From Vallitalea sp. (GTDB taxonomy: Bacteria; Bacillota; Clostridia; Lachnospirales; Vallitaleaceae): 64,000 nucleotides of DNA. A program made the translations under genes and the position numbers. Below the pieces are notes generated by a model. That model did not search any database, was not told where the DNA came from, and was given only the letters and a program-made list of their open reading frames with translations. Numbering within the stretch: the stretch's first letter is position 1; each line of letters starts with the position of its first letter. The stretch spans positions 52,290-116,289 of the forward strand of contig JAOARM010000032.1 of assembly GCA_025210515.1 (NCBI GenBank). The letters are read 5' to 3'. This document shows, in pieces, positions 18,278-26,841 of this stretch.

Positions 18278-18871
18278 ATGAAAAAACTCTGTAGGAATTT
18301 TTATGAGAGAGATACATTAATAGTAGCAAAACAATTATTAGGAAAGTATATTGTGTTAAAAGATAATAGTGATGAAATAATTGTAAAAATAACAGATGTA
18401 GAAGCTTATAAAGGAATTCGTGATAAAGCATGTCACACATATGGAGGAAAAAGAACACCTAGAACAGAAGTTATGTGGAAAAGAGCGGGACATGCATATA
18501 TATATATTATCTACGGGATGTACTATTGTTTGAATATAGTTACAGAAAGAGAGGGAGAGCCTTGTGCAGTACTTATTAGAGGCGTAGTTCCTATTAAAAA
18601 TATAGATAAAATGTCATATAATAGATATAATAAACCTTATAATGAACTAAATAAATATCAGAAAAATAACTTCTCTAATGGGCCGGGGAAGATATGCAAA
18701 GCATTAGCACTTGATAAAAGTCACAATGGATTTGATTTGCTTAGTGATACATTTTATATATGTGAAGGTGAAGAAATAAATAGTGATGAGATAAAATATG
18801 GAAAACGAATAAATATTGATTATGCACAGGAAGCTGCTGATTATTTATGGAGATTCTATATAGATGCATAA
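18278..18871 (+). CDS. 3-methyladenine DNA glycosylase (AAG/Mpg type)
   Basis: Base-excision repair enzyme that releases alkylated purines, 197 residues. Motifs are FYERDTLIVAKQLLGKY, VEAYKGIRDKACHTYGGKRTP (catalytic Glu in the VEAY segment), AYIYIIYGMYYCLNIVT, AVLIRGVVPI and NGPGKICKAL. The start follows AGGAGGAG. The length and motifs fit the family in full. Confidence 0.95.
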   Translation: MKKLCRNFYERDTLIVAKQLLGKYIVLKDNSDEIIVKITDVEAYKGIRDKACHTYGGKRTPRTEVMWKRAGHAYIYIIYGMYYCLNIVTEREGEPCAVLIRGVVPIKNIDKMSYNRYNKPYNELNKYQKNNFSNGPGKICKALALDKSHNGFDLLSDTFYICEGEEINSDEIKYGKRINIDYAQEAADYLWRFYIDA

Positions 18872-18995
18872 AACTATAGAATTAGTTACATTGAAATTAA
18901 GTTAGATGATATATTTAAGTATATTAAGATATACAAAATATAATTTAGCACAATTTATTAATTATAATAAATATTTTAAGAAAGGAATAAATACA

Positions 18996-20294
18996 ATGAG
19001 AGAAGATTGCAAGAAACAATCAAAAGAATTAATTGATTTTATTAAACAAGGTTCATCACCTTTTCATGTAGTAATAAAAGGAAAAAAAATGCTTGACGAT
19101 GCTGGTTTTAGCCAGTTAATGATGGGAGATGAATGGGGTATTCAAAGTGGAGGTAAATATTATATAATACCTTATCCTACATCTATAATAGCTTTTACAG
19201 TAGGAGATATGGTAGATGATATGGGATATAAAATAATATGTTCTCATACAGATAGCCCAACTTTTAAAATAAAACCAAAATCAGAGATAAATACAGAAAA
19301 ATACATTACTCTTAATACAGAAGTATATGGAGGACCTGTTTATTATACTTGGTTTGATAGACCTTTATCTATTGCAGGAAAAGTAGCGTTAAAGTCAGAT
19401 AATCCTATGAAGCCTACAATGGAATATATAGATTGTAAAAAGCCTATTCTTACAATACCAAGCTTAGCAATTCATATGAATAGAGACGTGAATAAAGGAG
19501 TGGAGATACACCCTCAGAAAGATACTCTTCCTCTTATGGGATTAATTAATAACTCTCTTGAAAAAGATAATTATCTATTATCATATATTGCACAACAATT
19601 AGATGTGCAAGTAGAAGATATTCTGGATTTTGATTTGTATCTATACTTAGCCGAAGAAGGTCAACTAATTGGTATGAACGAGGAGTTTTTGCAAGCACCA
19701 AGATTAGACGATTTAGCTAGTGTATATTCAAGTTTAAGAGCGTTAATTAATGTTGAAAACAAAACAGGAATTAATATAGCAGCATGTTTTGATAATGAAG
19801 AGATTGGAAGTAGAACTAAGCAAGGAGCTGATTCGGTATTATTTTCTAATATATTAGAAAGAATATCAATAGGTCTTAAAAGAACTAAATCAAAGCATTA
19901 TAGAATGTATGATAGTTCATTTATGATATCTGCTGATGGAGCACATGCATTACATCCTAATGCAGTAGAAAAAAATGATCCTACTAATAAACCTGTGTTA
20001 AATCAAGGAGTTGTACTTAAATTAAGTGCAAAGCAAAGTTATGCAACAGACTGTGAATCAACAGCAGTAGTACAACAGTTATGTAATATGACAAAAATTC
20101 CTTACCAAAAGTTTGTCAATCGTTCAGGTTCTTTAGGTGGAAAAACTTTGGCTCCAATTATTTCATCATATGTGCCTATCAAAGCAACAGATATAGGTGT
20201 TCCAATGTTAGCGATGCATTCTTCTAAAGAATTAGTTGGAGTAGATGATTTACTATATATGAATGAGCTTTTTATTAATTTCTATAGTGTATAA
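18996..20294 (+). CDS. M18-family aminopeptidase
   Basis: A cytosolic metallo-aminopeptidase of 432 residues that removes N-terminal (often acidic) residues. The dinuclear metal site is visible as SHTDSPTFKIKP (His), RLDDLAS (Asp), CFDNEEIGS (Glu-Glu) and, near the end, AMHSSKE (His). ATG 18996 has AAAGGA upstream; the in-frame extension to 18906 reads as non-family sequence. It is monocistronic. Confidence 0.94.
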   Translation: MREDCKKQSKELIDFIKQGSSPFHVVIKGKKMLDDAGFSQLMMGDEWGIQSGGKYYIIPYPTSIIAFTVGDMVDDMGYKIICSHTDSPTFKIKPKSEINTEKYITLNTEVYGGPVYYTWFDRPLSIAGKVALKSDNPMKPTMEYIDCKKPILTIPSLAIHMNRDVNKGVEIHPQKDTLPLMGLINNSLEKDNYLLSYIAQQLDVQVEDILDFDLYLYLAEEGQLIGMNEEFLQAPRLDDLASVYSSLRALINVENKTGINIAACFDNEEIGSRTKQGADSVLFSNILERISIGLKRTKSKHYRMYDSSFMISADGAHALHPNAVEKNDPTNKPVLNQGVVLKLSAKQSYATDCESTAVVQQLCNMTKIPYQKFVNRSGSLGGKTLAPIISSYVPIKATDIGVPMLAMHSSKELVGVDDLLYMNELFINFYSV

Positions 20295-20321
20295 TAATAA
20301 CAATTAACAGTGAAAGTATTT

Positions 20322-20423
20322 AATACCGCGGTAACCCAAAGTAGATATTATTATGATTAATTTAAGATATTATAAAATAAGGGTTTATATTTGATAATAT
20401 TTATGATATCATTAAGCGGTATT
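20322..20423 (+). ncRNA. Structured leader candidate upstream of the DegV gene
   Basis: AATACCGC (20322-20329) pairs perfectly with GCGGTATT (20416-20423), and just inside it AACCC (20333-20337) pairs with GGGTT (20381-20385). The closing GC-rich stem in AT-rich DNA, 40 bp upstream of the gene, suggests a leader structure or cis-regulatory RNA. No terminator is visible, and it matches no riboswitch class I know. Confidence 0.45.
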
Positions 20424-20464
20424 GAAAACTACATAATGAAGCATAGGCATTTAGGAGGTTGAAC

Positions 20465-21301
20465 ATGAGTTATAAAATTGTAGGTGATAGCTGTTGTGAT
20501 GTTACACAACAAATGAAGGAAGATATGAATATTGACATAGCTCCACTAACAATAGAGTTAGAAGGTAGAAGATATGTAGATGATGATACATTTAAAGCAA
20601 CAGAATTTGTTAAATCAATGAATGAAAGCGATCAGATTCCTAAGACTTCTTGTCCTTCACCTGCTGATTATATTGAAAAATTTAGTACAGGGGAAGACGA
20701 ATCTTATGTAATAACATTATCTAGTAATTTAAGCGGTAGTTATAATAGTGCTAAAATAGCAAAAGATATTTATGAAAGTGAGAACGAAGATAAAAAAGTA
20801 CATGTTTTTGATTCTTTAAGTGCTGCTGCTGGAGAAACAGTAATTGCTTTAATGATCGACTCTCTATCAAAATCAGGAAAAAAATTTGATGAGATAGTTG
20901 ATATAGTAAGTAAATATATACTTGAAATGAAAACATTATTTGTATTAGACAAAATAGATAATCTGGAAAAAACAGGTAGAATGAGTCGCGTAAAAGCTAA
21001 GATTGCTAACGTACTAAATATTAAACCAGTATTAAGTTCAAACGGTAACGGCGAAATTATAATGATAAATAAAGCAAGAGGAATTAATAAAGCTTTATCA
21101 AAAATGATAGACGAAATAGGAAATACCAACAACTTAGAAGATAAAGTATTAGTCATTACATATTGTAATTGTCCAGATAGAGCAAATGAAGTTAAACAAA
21201 AAGTAGTTGCCAAGTATAATTTTAAAGACATTCATGTGATTGAGATGAGAGGTATTTCATCAACATATGCTAATGATGGAGGAATTGTTATAGCATATTA
21301 A
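20465..21301 (+). CDS. DegV-family fatty-acid-binding protein
   Basis: A 278-residue EDD/DegV-fold protein that holds a fatty acid for FakA-type kinases. Motifs are IVGDSCCDV at the start, KTSCPSPADY, VITLSSNLSGSYNSA and LEKTGRMSRVKA. ATG 20465 has AGGAGGTTGAAC upstream. A candidate structured leader precedes it. No fakA is nearby, so partner and pathway are inferred. Confidence 0.92.
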   Translation: MSYKIVGDSCCDVTQQMKEDMNIDIAPLTIELEGRRYVDDDTFKATEFVKSMNESDQIPKTSCPSPADYIEKFSTGEDESYVITLSSNLSGSYNSAKIAKDIYESENEDKKVHVFDSLSAAAGETVIALMIDSLSKSGKKFDEIVDIVSKYILEMKTLFVLDKIDNLEKTGRMSRVKAKIANVLNIKPVLSSNGNGEIIMINKARGINKALSKMIDEIGNTNNLEDKVLVITYCNCPDRANEVKQKVVAKYNFKDIHVIEMRGISSTYANDGGIVIAY

Positions 21302-21355
21302 TTATAACTTAATTTAATAATATTGTTTTTATATTTTACATATGTGTTCTAGTAA

Positions 21356-21445
21356 AAGGGGCTGTTTCATAATACATTCTTAAATGTCAATATACAAGAA
21401 ATATAGACTAGATTTAGGAGTAAATGTATTATGAATCAGCCCCTT
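21356..21445. repeat. Long-stem hairpin, MITE-like or terminator
   Basis: AAGGGGCTGTTTCATAATAC (21356 onward) and its inverse ending CAGCCCCTT (21437-21445) form a stem of about 22 bp with one mismatch, loop about 44 bases. It lies between the convergent DegV and permease genes. The end GGGGCTGTTTCA resembles IS1182-type terminal repeats, so it may be a short non-autonomous insertion that also stops transcription. Confidence 0.6.
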
Positions 21446-21458
21446 CATATTAAAAAAA

Positions 21459-22262
21459 TCAAGCATTTATCTTATTAACTCTTTTTTCTATTAATACTAT
21501 TATTTCATATAAACCTGTTGCTAGTAATGCTAATATAATAACACTCATTATTACCCAATCCATTTTAAGAACTTGGCTTCCGTATAATATTAAGTATCCA
21601 AGACCAGCTCTAGGTGAGAAAAATTCTCCGATTACAACACCAATTAATGAGAGACCAATATTAATTTTCATTGTGCTAATTATGTTAGAGAAATTAGCAG
21701 GAATTACTACTTTAGTCAACACTTTCATTTTAGTCCCATTAAAAGTATATATAAGCTTAATCTTTTCTTTATCAACGTTTATAAATCCATTATATACATT
21801 CATAATAGCTATAACAATAGTGACAGTAAGAGCAGTAACTATAATTGATTTATGGTTAAAGCCTAGCCAAACCATTATAACTGGAGCAAGTGCGGTCTTA
21901 GGTAAACTATTAAATACTATTAGATAAGGCTCTAATATTTTTGCTATTTTATCATTCCACCATAAAATAATCCCAATAATTATTCCTAAAAATGTTCCTA
22001 GTATAAAACTAATAATTGTCTCATAAAAGGTTACCCATATATGATAAAATATAGATCCATCTTCAATCATTTCGATAAATGTATTTATTATTCTAGTAGG
22101 TGAGCTAAAAATAAAGGAATCAATAATACCGTAGATAGCACATATTTCCCAGGTAATTATAAGAATTAACAAAATGAGAAATTGAGATGTAGTTATTATT
22201 TTTTTGTCTCTATTTACTTTTGAAATATATTTTTTTTGTTCTACGGACATATTGTTAATCAT
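21459..22262 (-). CDS. ABC transporter permease, SsuC/TauC type
   Basis: Inner-membrane permease of 267 residues for a nitrate/sulfonate/taurine/thiamine-precursor type importer, with about six hydrophobic spans. The EAA loop is NGTKMKVLTKVVIPANFSNI, followed by IGVVIGEFFSPRAGLGYLI. The start overlaps the stop of the ATPase C-terminal part (ATGA at 22262-22259), so it is translationally coupled to the interrupted ATPase gene. A substrate-binding protein of the right family is encoded at 46522-47523, not beside it. Confidence 0.92.
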   Translation of the reverse strand: MINNMSVEQKKYISKVNRDKKIITTSQFLILLILIITWEICAIYGIIDSFIFSSPTRIINTFIEMIEDGSIFYHIWVTFYETIISFILGTFLGIIIGIILWWNDKIAKILEPYLIVFNSLPKTALAPVIMVWLGFNHKSIIVTALTVTIVIAIMNVYNGFINVDKEKIKLIYTFNGTKMKVLTKVVIPANFSNIISTMKINIGLSLIGVVIGEFFSPRAGLGYLILYGSQVLKMDWVIMSVIILALLATGLYEIIVLIEKRVNKINA

Positions 22263-22431
22263 TAATATCTAGCTCCTTCCATATAGCGTTAAAATAGTAA
22301 CTGAATTCAGGAGCACTTCTAGAATTAAAAGGAGTTTTATTATCAACGGTAAGGTTAATGTCAAATATTTTTTTTATTGTAGCTGGACGTTTACTAAGAA
22401 CTATAACTTTGTTACCCATACTTATAGCTTC
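22259..22431 (-). pseudogene. ABC transporter ATPase, C-terminal part (interrupted gene)
   Basis: After the 9-bp core, the minus strand reads SMGNKVIVLSKRPATIKKIF, then DINLTVDNKTPF, and ends WKELDIN. That is the last 54 residues of an SsuB/TauB-type ATPase (the segment after the H-loop). There is no start codon in family position: the frame upstream runs to a stop inside the element. Its TGA overlaps the permease ATG as in an intact operon. Joined to 26842-27456 it gives a 254-residue ATPase of normal length. Confidence 0.9.
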
Positions 22432-22461
22432 ACCTATATGTATTAAAAAGTTACCAATAGT

Positions 22462-24033
22462 TTATTTAATGTAAACATCTAAATTATGTCCATCCCAGAA
22501 CATAGTTTGTATGGTTTTTTTTATGAGTATTTTTTTTTGTTCAAAAGTTAATATATTATGAAAATCACACAATTGTTTTATATCTTGAAAGTTACTAGAA
22601 GATATATTAGGAGTTGTTTTTTGCTGATTAGTTAATTTTAATAATATAGCATGATTATTTTCTATTTCATTAATAATATAATGTGACGAAGTAGAAGAAG
22701 TATTTTCAGATAGAATTGCAGTAAGTCGTTTGATTCTAGTGTTTATTTCATTAATTTTTTTTTGCAAACATATGTGATTTTGATTTTCATTTTCACAAGA
22801 GGAATCAATTAAATTAATATATTCATCAATCTTAGTTATTATTATATCTATTGATATTAATTCAATCATAGAATTTACTATGAGGGAATCAGCTTTTTTA
22901 CCATTAAGGTTATTAAGTGTACATAGATTATTATGAGATGATTCTTTGATTTTGCACTTATAATAATAATTGGTAACTTGGTTATGGTTATATTTTCTTA
23001 ATATTTTAAGAGGTTTATCACAAATCTTACATTTTATTAGTGGAGTTAATAAAGCTATTTTACTACTAGAATTACAATGACAAGTGGGAGTGCTATTTTT
23101 AAGAATAATATTTTGTGTTTTAATCCATTGTTTTGAGGAGATAATAGGTTGATGGCAACCAATTGATATAATCCAATTAGATATATCTTTTGTAACAATT
23201 TTATTTTTATATTCTTCATGTCTATTAAAAGCAATAATACCATAAGAACCATCAAAATCATTTTTACTTAGCTGACTACTAATATTGGCATTATTATTAG
23301 TAAAATATTTGTAAGCAGAGGAATCAGCTGACATATAAACTGGATTTGTTAATATATTTTTTAGAGAAGATAAGTTAAAGTTTTTATTGTTTTTTGTTTT
23401 TATATTATTTTTTAGCGTATATAATCTAAGCTTTGTTAGTGATTCAAGTTGTTCATATTTATCATAAAGCAACTTTATAAGTTGCTGTTCTTCTTGTACA
23501 TTGGTAAGGACGGATAGGGATTTTCCAGTTGAAGAATTAGTTATATGAGAAGATTGAAAACCAGTAGGAGTGACTCCACCTAACCATCGTCCAGTTTCTG
23601 CAAGCTTATACATATTGTCTTTAATTCTTTCGGCAATAGTTTCTCTTTCAAGTTGAGCAAATACACTTGATATGTACATCATTGCTCTACCCATAGGATT
23701 AGAAGTGTCAAAATGATCTCGTATACTTATAAATTCAATATTATTACAAGTTAATATTTCTAGAGTATTGGAAAAATCAAGAACATTCCTACTTATTCTA
23801 TCAAGACGATAGCAGATAAGAATGTCAAATTGTTTTCTTATAGCTGCTTTCATCATTTCTTGATATTTAGGTCTGTCTAAGTTACTACCGGAAAAGCCTT
23901 CATCTTGATATATAAGAAGTGAATTCACCAAAAAATGTTTGTATGCATATTCTTTACATAAATCAATTTGGTTTTTAATAGATTCTCCAGATTCTGTTAT
24001 TTTTGATTTTCTTGAATAAATTGCTATATTCAT
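22462..24033 (-). CDS. Large serine recombinase of the ATPase element
   Basis: Site-specific recombinase of 523 residues. The N-terminal resolvase domain begins MNIAIYSRKSKITESGESI, with catalytic S10 and YRLDRISRNVLDF; PMGRAMMYISSVFAQLERET marks the end of the domain. A recombinase domain (GGVTPTGF), a zinc ribbon (CKICDKP, then CKIK and C) and a coiled-coil C-terminus follow. ATG 24033 is chosen because the conserved fold begins there; an in-frame extension to 24141 is hydrophobic and overlaps the upstream regulator. It differs clearly from the recombinase at 2335 although both are the same type. It runs in the same direction as the interrupted gene. Confidence 0.93.
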   Translation of the reverse strand: MNIAIYSRKSKITESGESIKNQIDLCKEYAYKHFLVNSLLIYQDEGFSGSNLDRPKYQEMMKAAIRKQFDILICYRLDRISRNVLDFSNTLEILTCNNIEFISIRDHFDTSNPMGRAMMYISSVFAQLERETIAERIKDNMYKLAETGRWLGGVTPTGFQSSHITNSSTGKSLSVLTNVQEEQQLIKLLYDKYEQLESLTKLRLYTLKNNIKTKNNKNFNLSSLKNILTNPVYMSADSSAYKYFTNNNANISSQLSKNDFDGSYGIIAFNRHEEYKNKIVTKDISNWIISIGCHQPIISSKQWIKTQNIILKNSTPTCHCNSSSKIALLTPLIKCKICDKPLKILRKYNHNQVTNYYYKCKIKESSHNNLCTLNNLNGKKADSLIVNSMIELISIDIIITKIDEYINLIDSSCENENQNHICLQKKINEINTRIKRLTAILSENTSSTSSHYIINEIENNHAILLKLTNQQKTTPNISSSNFQDIKQLCDFHNILTFEQKKILIKKTIQTMFWDGHNLDVYIK

Positions 24034-24115
24034 GTTATCAATCCATATAAGAGCTTTAATTAAGTATATGATATGATAAGGATGAAATATTATGATATTC
24101 ATATATATAACTATA

Positions 24116-24514
24116 TTATTTTGTATTGATATATTCAGCAATATCTCTTATGTTTTTTAAAGTATTTATAATAAAGAATTTAGTTTGGGTATCCATAAGT
24201 TGATTATGGAATTTTAAACCATCCACTCCTTCTAACTTTTCAATAAGAGCATCCAAATCATCATCTATTGATTTATTAACATCTAAGTCTTTCATAGGAA
24301 GACATGAATTACTTCTCCCAAGAAGATAGTCGGTGGTAGTATTTAAAGCGATAGCAAGTTTATTGATTATTTCTCCTTTTGGCTCACGAAGATTATTTTC
24401 ATATCTTGAAATAGTTGCTTCTGTTACATGAACTTTATGTGCTAATTCTTTTTGGGTTAAATTCTTTTTTTTTCTTATTTTTAATATTCGATTACCAATA
24501 GAATTTTTATCCAT
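24116..24514 (-). CDS. XRE-family repressor-like regulator
   Basis: A 132-residue protein with an N-terminal Cro/CI helix-turn-helix: NRILKIRKKKNLTQKELAHK, then VTEATISRYENNLREPKGE and LNTTTDYLLGRS. A C-terminal part of no known fold follows. AAGGTGGTG precedes ATG 24514. It is directly upstream of the recombinase and divergent from a second HTH gene, the usual layout of a phage-type switch, so it probably represses the recombinase. Confidence 0.88.
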   Translation of the reverse strand: MDKNSIGNRILKIRKKKNLTQKELAHKVHVTEATISRYENNLREPKGEIINKLAIALNTTTDYLLGRSNSCLPMKDLDVNKSIDDDLDALIEKLEGVDGLKFHNQLMDTQTKFFIINTLKNIRDIAEYINTK

Positions 24515-24635
24515 TATTGTACACCACCTTAATGTAATTACGTGCTGATATTGATCTTCTGAATTATTCACTAACCTAGTATAATACTAACTTACTAATA
24601 TTAAAATTAGTATTACCAAAGATACAAACTATTGG

Positions 24636-24685
24636 TTGACACTTACCAAATGGTATGGTACCATTGACTTGTTCGATTGGTAAGT
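24636..24685 (+). promoter_or_regulatory. Divergent control region with promoter and operator
   Basis: TTGACA (24636-24641), 17 bases, TACCAT (24659-24664) forms a promoter toward the 81-residue HTH gene. The inverted pair ACTTACCAA (24641-24649) and TTGGTAAGT (24677-24685) brackets the -10 region, and further ACCAAA/TTGGT half-sites lie at 24615 and 24632. This is a typical repressor-operator layout. Confidence 0.7.
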
Positions 24686-24701
24686 ACTGGGAGGTGAAGA
24701 T

Positions 24702-24947
24702 ATGGATACATATAAATTAAAATCTGCCAGAGCTTCAATGGGTTATACACAAGTAGAAATGGCTAAAAAGTTATTCATTACACAAAAAACATATAATAGA
24801 AAAGAATTGGGAAAAGTTGATTTTAGCTTGAAGGAAGTGACTGGGATAATTGATATTTTGAAGTTAGATGTTGAGAATGTGTATGAAATTTTTTTTAATA
24901 AAAAAATTACCAAATGTATAGCTTGTGAAGTTTCTAAAAATACTTAA
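24702..24947 (+). CDS. Small XRE-family HTH protein
   Basis: An 81-residue protein, YKLKSARASMGYTQVEMAKK followed by FITQKTYNRKELGKVDFSLK, which is an almost bare Cro-type HTH. The C-terminal CIACE has two cysteines. GGGAGGTGAAGAT precedes the start. Divergent from the repressor at 24514, it could be the Cro-like counterpart that induces the element. Confidence 0.85.
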   Translation: MDTYKLKSARASMGYTQVEMAKKLFITQKTYNRKELGKVDFSLKEVTGIIDILKLDVENVYEIFFNKKITKCIACEVSKNT

Positions 24948-25147
24948 CATATATTATAAGTTTTTACAAGATAAACATAACTTATGTAAAAAAACAGATT
25001 AAAATTATTGTAATCACATAAAAAATATGTTAAACTATGTTTATAAAAATATATTACATGAGTATTTATTAATGTTAATAAATCATATATTTTCAGTGAA
25101 TTATGTGCTTTGTATTAAGTACTCACAATTATATGTAGATATTATGC

Positions 25148-25343
25148 ACCTAGGGAAGTAATGTTTTATTCGGTTTCTAGGTTTCTATTTTAGAATAGCA
25201 AATTTATGAAAGTTTGCAAAGGGTCCAATTTTCCTATTATAATTGTAATGAAAATAGAACAAGTTGCTTAGTGAAAAAATCATAGATAATTTTTATGGGA
25301 AATATTATTTATCCAAGTGCAATGATAAAAATTGTACTTGGAT
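25148..25343 (+). ncRNA. Candidate structured RNA with terminator
   Basis: In a 490-bp gap without genes (24948-25440) there are, in order: ACCTAG/CTAGGT (25148-25153/25177-25182); a 9-bp closing stem TTCTATTTT/AAAATAGAA (25183-25191/25251-25259) that encloses hairpins GCAAATTT/AAGTTTGC (25198-25217) and CAATT/AATTG (25226-25245); and the terminator-like ATCCAAGTGCAAT/ATTGTACTTGGAT (25311-25343, one mismatch) with a T-rich tail. The layout suits a small RNA or riboswitch upstream of the racemase gene. GCAAA and the GAAA-like loop faintly recall the c-di-GMP-I class, but its second domain is not found. Confidence 0.45.
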
Positions 25344-25432
25344 TTTATTATTGTTAAGCTTTTATTCCTATTTTTCATTTTACATGATATAATGTTTCTA
25401 AATGCGATATAGTTAGAGTATTATAAATAAGG

Positions 25433-26197
25433 GTGATAAAGTTGAAGATTGGTATTTTTGATTCTGGAATTGGTGGAATTACAGTACTTAATGAAGCACT
25501 TAAAATGCTTCCTAATGAAGAATATATATATTATGCAGACTCTTATAATGCACCATATGGTAATAAACCAAAAGATGTGGTAAGAGAATATATATTTCAA
25601 GTAGTTAAATTTCTAGATAGACAGCAGATAGATGCATTAGTTATAGCTTGTAATACAGCTACAAGTATAGCTGTAAGAGAACTTAGAAAGATATATGATT
25701 TTCCTATAATTGGTATGGAACCTGCAGTAAAGCGTGCTATAGAATATAATAATGATAAGAGAATATTAGTAACTGCAACTAATCTTACTCTAAAAGAAGA
25801 AAAATATCATAAACTTGTTGAGAGATTTGATAAACAATCAAGAGTAGATTCACTAGCACTTCCTAAATTAGTTGAATTTGCAGAGAATTATATGTTTGAT
25901 GAGGAAAAAATAATTTCATATTTGACAAGCCAACTAGAAATATACGAGTGGAAAGATTATAGTTCAATAGTTCTTGGATGTACTCATTTTCCTTTTTACA
26001 AAAAATGGTTTAGAGAGATATTACCAGATCATGTTAAGATAATAGATGGTAATAAGGGAACTATTAAACATCTGAAAAATATATTATCAGAAGGTAAAGA
26101 AAATTGTAATAATAATAGAGGTAAAGTTACATTATATTATTCTGGAGAAGAAGATAAAGATAATTATATACTTAATAAGTATCTTAGAATATTATAG
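25433..26197 (+). CDS. murI: Glutamate racemase
   Basis: Interconverts L- and D-glutamate for peptidoglycan. It has 254 residues: DSGIGG (10-15), PYGNKP (41-46), catalytic C73 in ACNTAT and C183 in GCTHFP. All key residues are present. The start is GTG 25433 or, better placed for the AAGGGTG site, TTG 25442. It lies inside the ATPase element together with a signal peptidase gene (43-bp gap), so it is unusual cargo rather than a housekeeping neighbour. Whether the host has another murI cannot be seen. Confidence 0.93.
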   Translation: MIKLKIGIFDSGIGGITVLNEALKMLPNEEYIYYADSYNAPYGNKPKDVVREYIFQVVKFLDRQQIDALVIACNTATSIAVRELRKIYDFPIIGMEPAVKRAIEYNNDKRILVTATNLTLKEEKYHKLVERFDKQSRVDSLALPKLVEFAENYMFDEEKIISYLTSQLEIYEWKDYSSIVLGCTHFPFYKKWFREILPDHVKIIDGNKGTIKHLKNILSEGKENCNNNRGKVTLYYSGEEDKDNYILNKYLRIL

Positions 26198-26239
26198 TTG
26201 AAATAGGATATTTGAAGTACATGTGGAGGATATTTATAG

Positions 26240-26833
26240 ATGAAGAAGAAAATTTTTAATGAAGTAAAAGATACTGTTAAATTTGTTGTTATAGTAGTAG
26301 TAAGTGTATTAATTTTACAAAGTCATGTAGTAGCTTCAACAAAAGTTCAGCAACATTCAATGGAGCATACATTACATGAAAATGACTTTTTATTTGCACA
26401 AAAAATAAGTTACCAACTATCTAGCCCAAAATTTGGTGATGTAATTATTTTTTTAGAAGAAAGACCAAAAGGGTTTTGGGGTAGATCTATAGGAGTATGT
26501 ATTGAGGATATAGCACAAAAATTTAGTAACAATCAACCTAGAATGAGATTTGTGAAAAGAGTTATTGGGGTATCAGGAGATACTATTGATATTAATAATG
26601 GGAAAGTATTTGTTAATGGAAAACAATTAGAAGAATCTTACATAGTAGGTGATACTGATGCAAGAAATTTAGAATACCCTTTAGTGGTACCAGAAGGAAA
26701 ATTATTTGTACTTGGTGACAATAGAACTTACAGTCTAGATAGTAGAAACTTTGGTTGTATTGATATTAATAATGTAGAAGGAAAAGTTTTAATTAGAGTA
26801 TGGCCGTTTAATAAAATAAAAATTATTAAATAA
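26240..26833 (+). CDS. Signal peptidase I
   Basis: Membrane-bound serine/lysine protease that cleaves signal peptides, 197 residues. One N-terminal membrane helix (14-33) is followed by the catalytic S40 in QQHSMEHTL, the catalytic K106 in FVKRVIGVSGD and GDNRTYSLDSRNFG near the end. GTGGAGGATATT precedes ATG 26240. It is the second gene of a pair with the racemase, and its stop is 24 bp from the element core. It may be specific for an exported product or just passenger. Confidence 0.93.
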   Translation: MKKKIFNEVKDTVKFVVIVVVSVLILQSHVVASTKVQQHSMEHTLHENDFLFAQKISYQLSSPKFGDVIIFLEERPKGFWGRSIGVCIEDIAQKFSNNQPRMRFVKRVIGVSGDTIDINNGKVFVNGKQLEESYIVGDTDARNLEYPLVVPEGKLFVLGDNRTYSLDSRNFGCIDINNVEGKVLIRVWPFNKIKIIK

Positions 26834-26841
26834 TATGTCAG

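Noticed and set aside
20770..21231. 153-codon open frame opposite the DegV gene
   Set aside because: Antisense shadow; the plus strand carries clear DegV motifs.
25183..25259. c-di-GMP-I riboswitch
   Set aside because: A GCAAA segment and GAAA-like loop are present, but the second conserved helix with its loop is missing.
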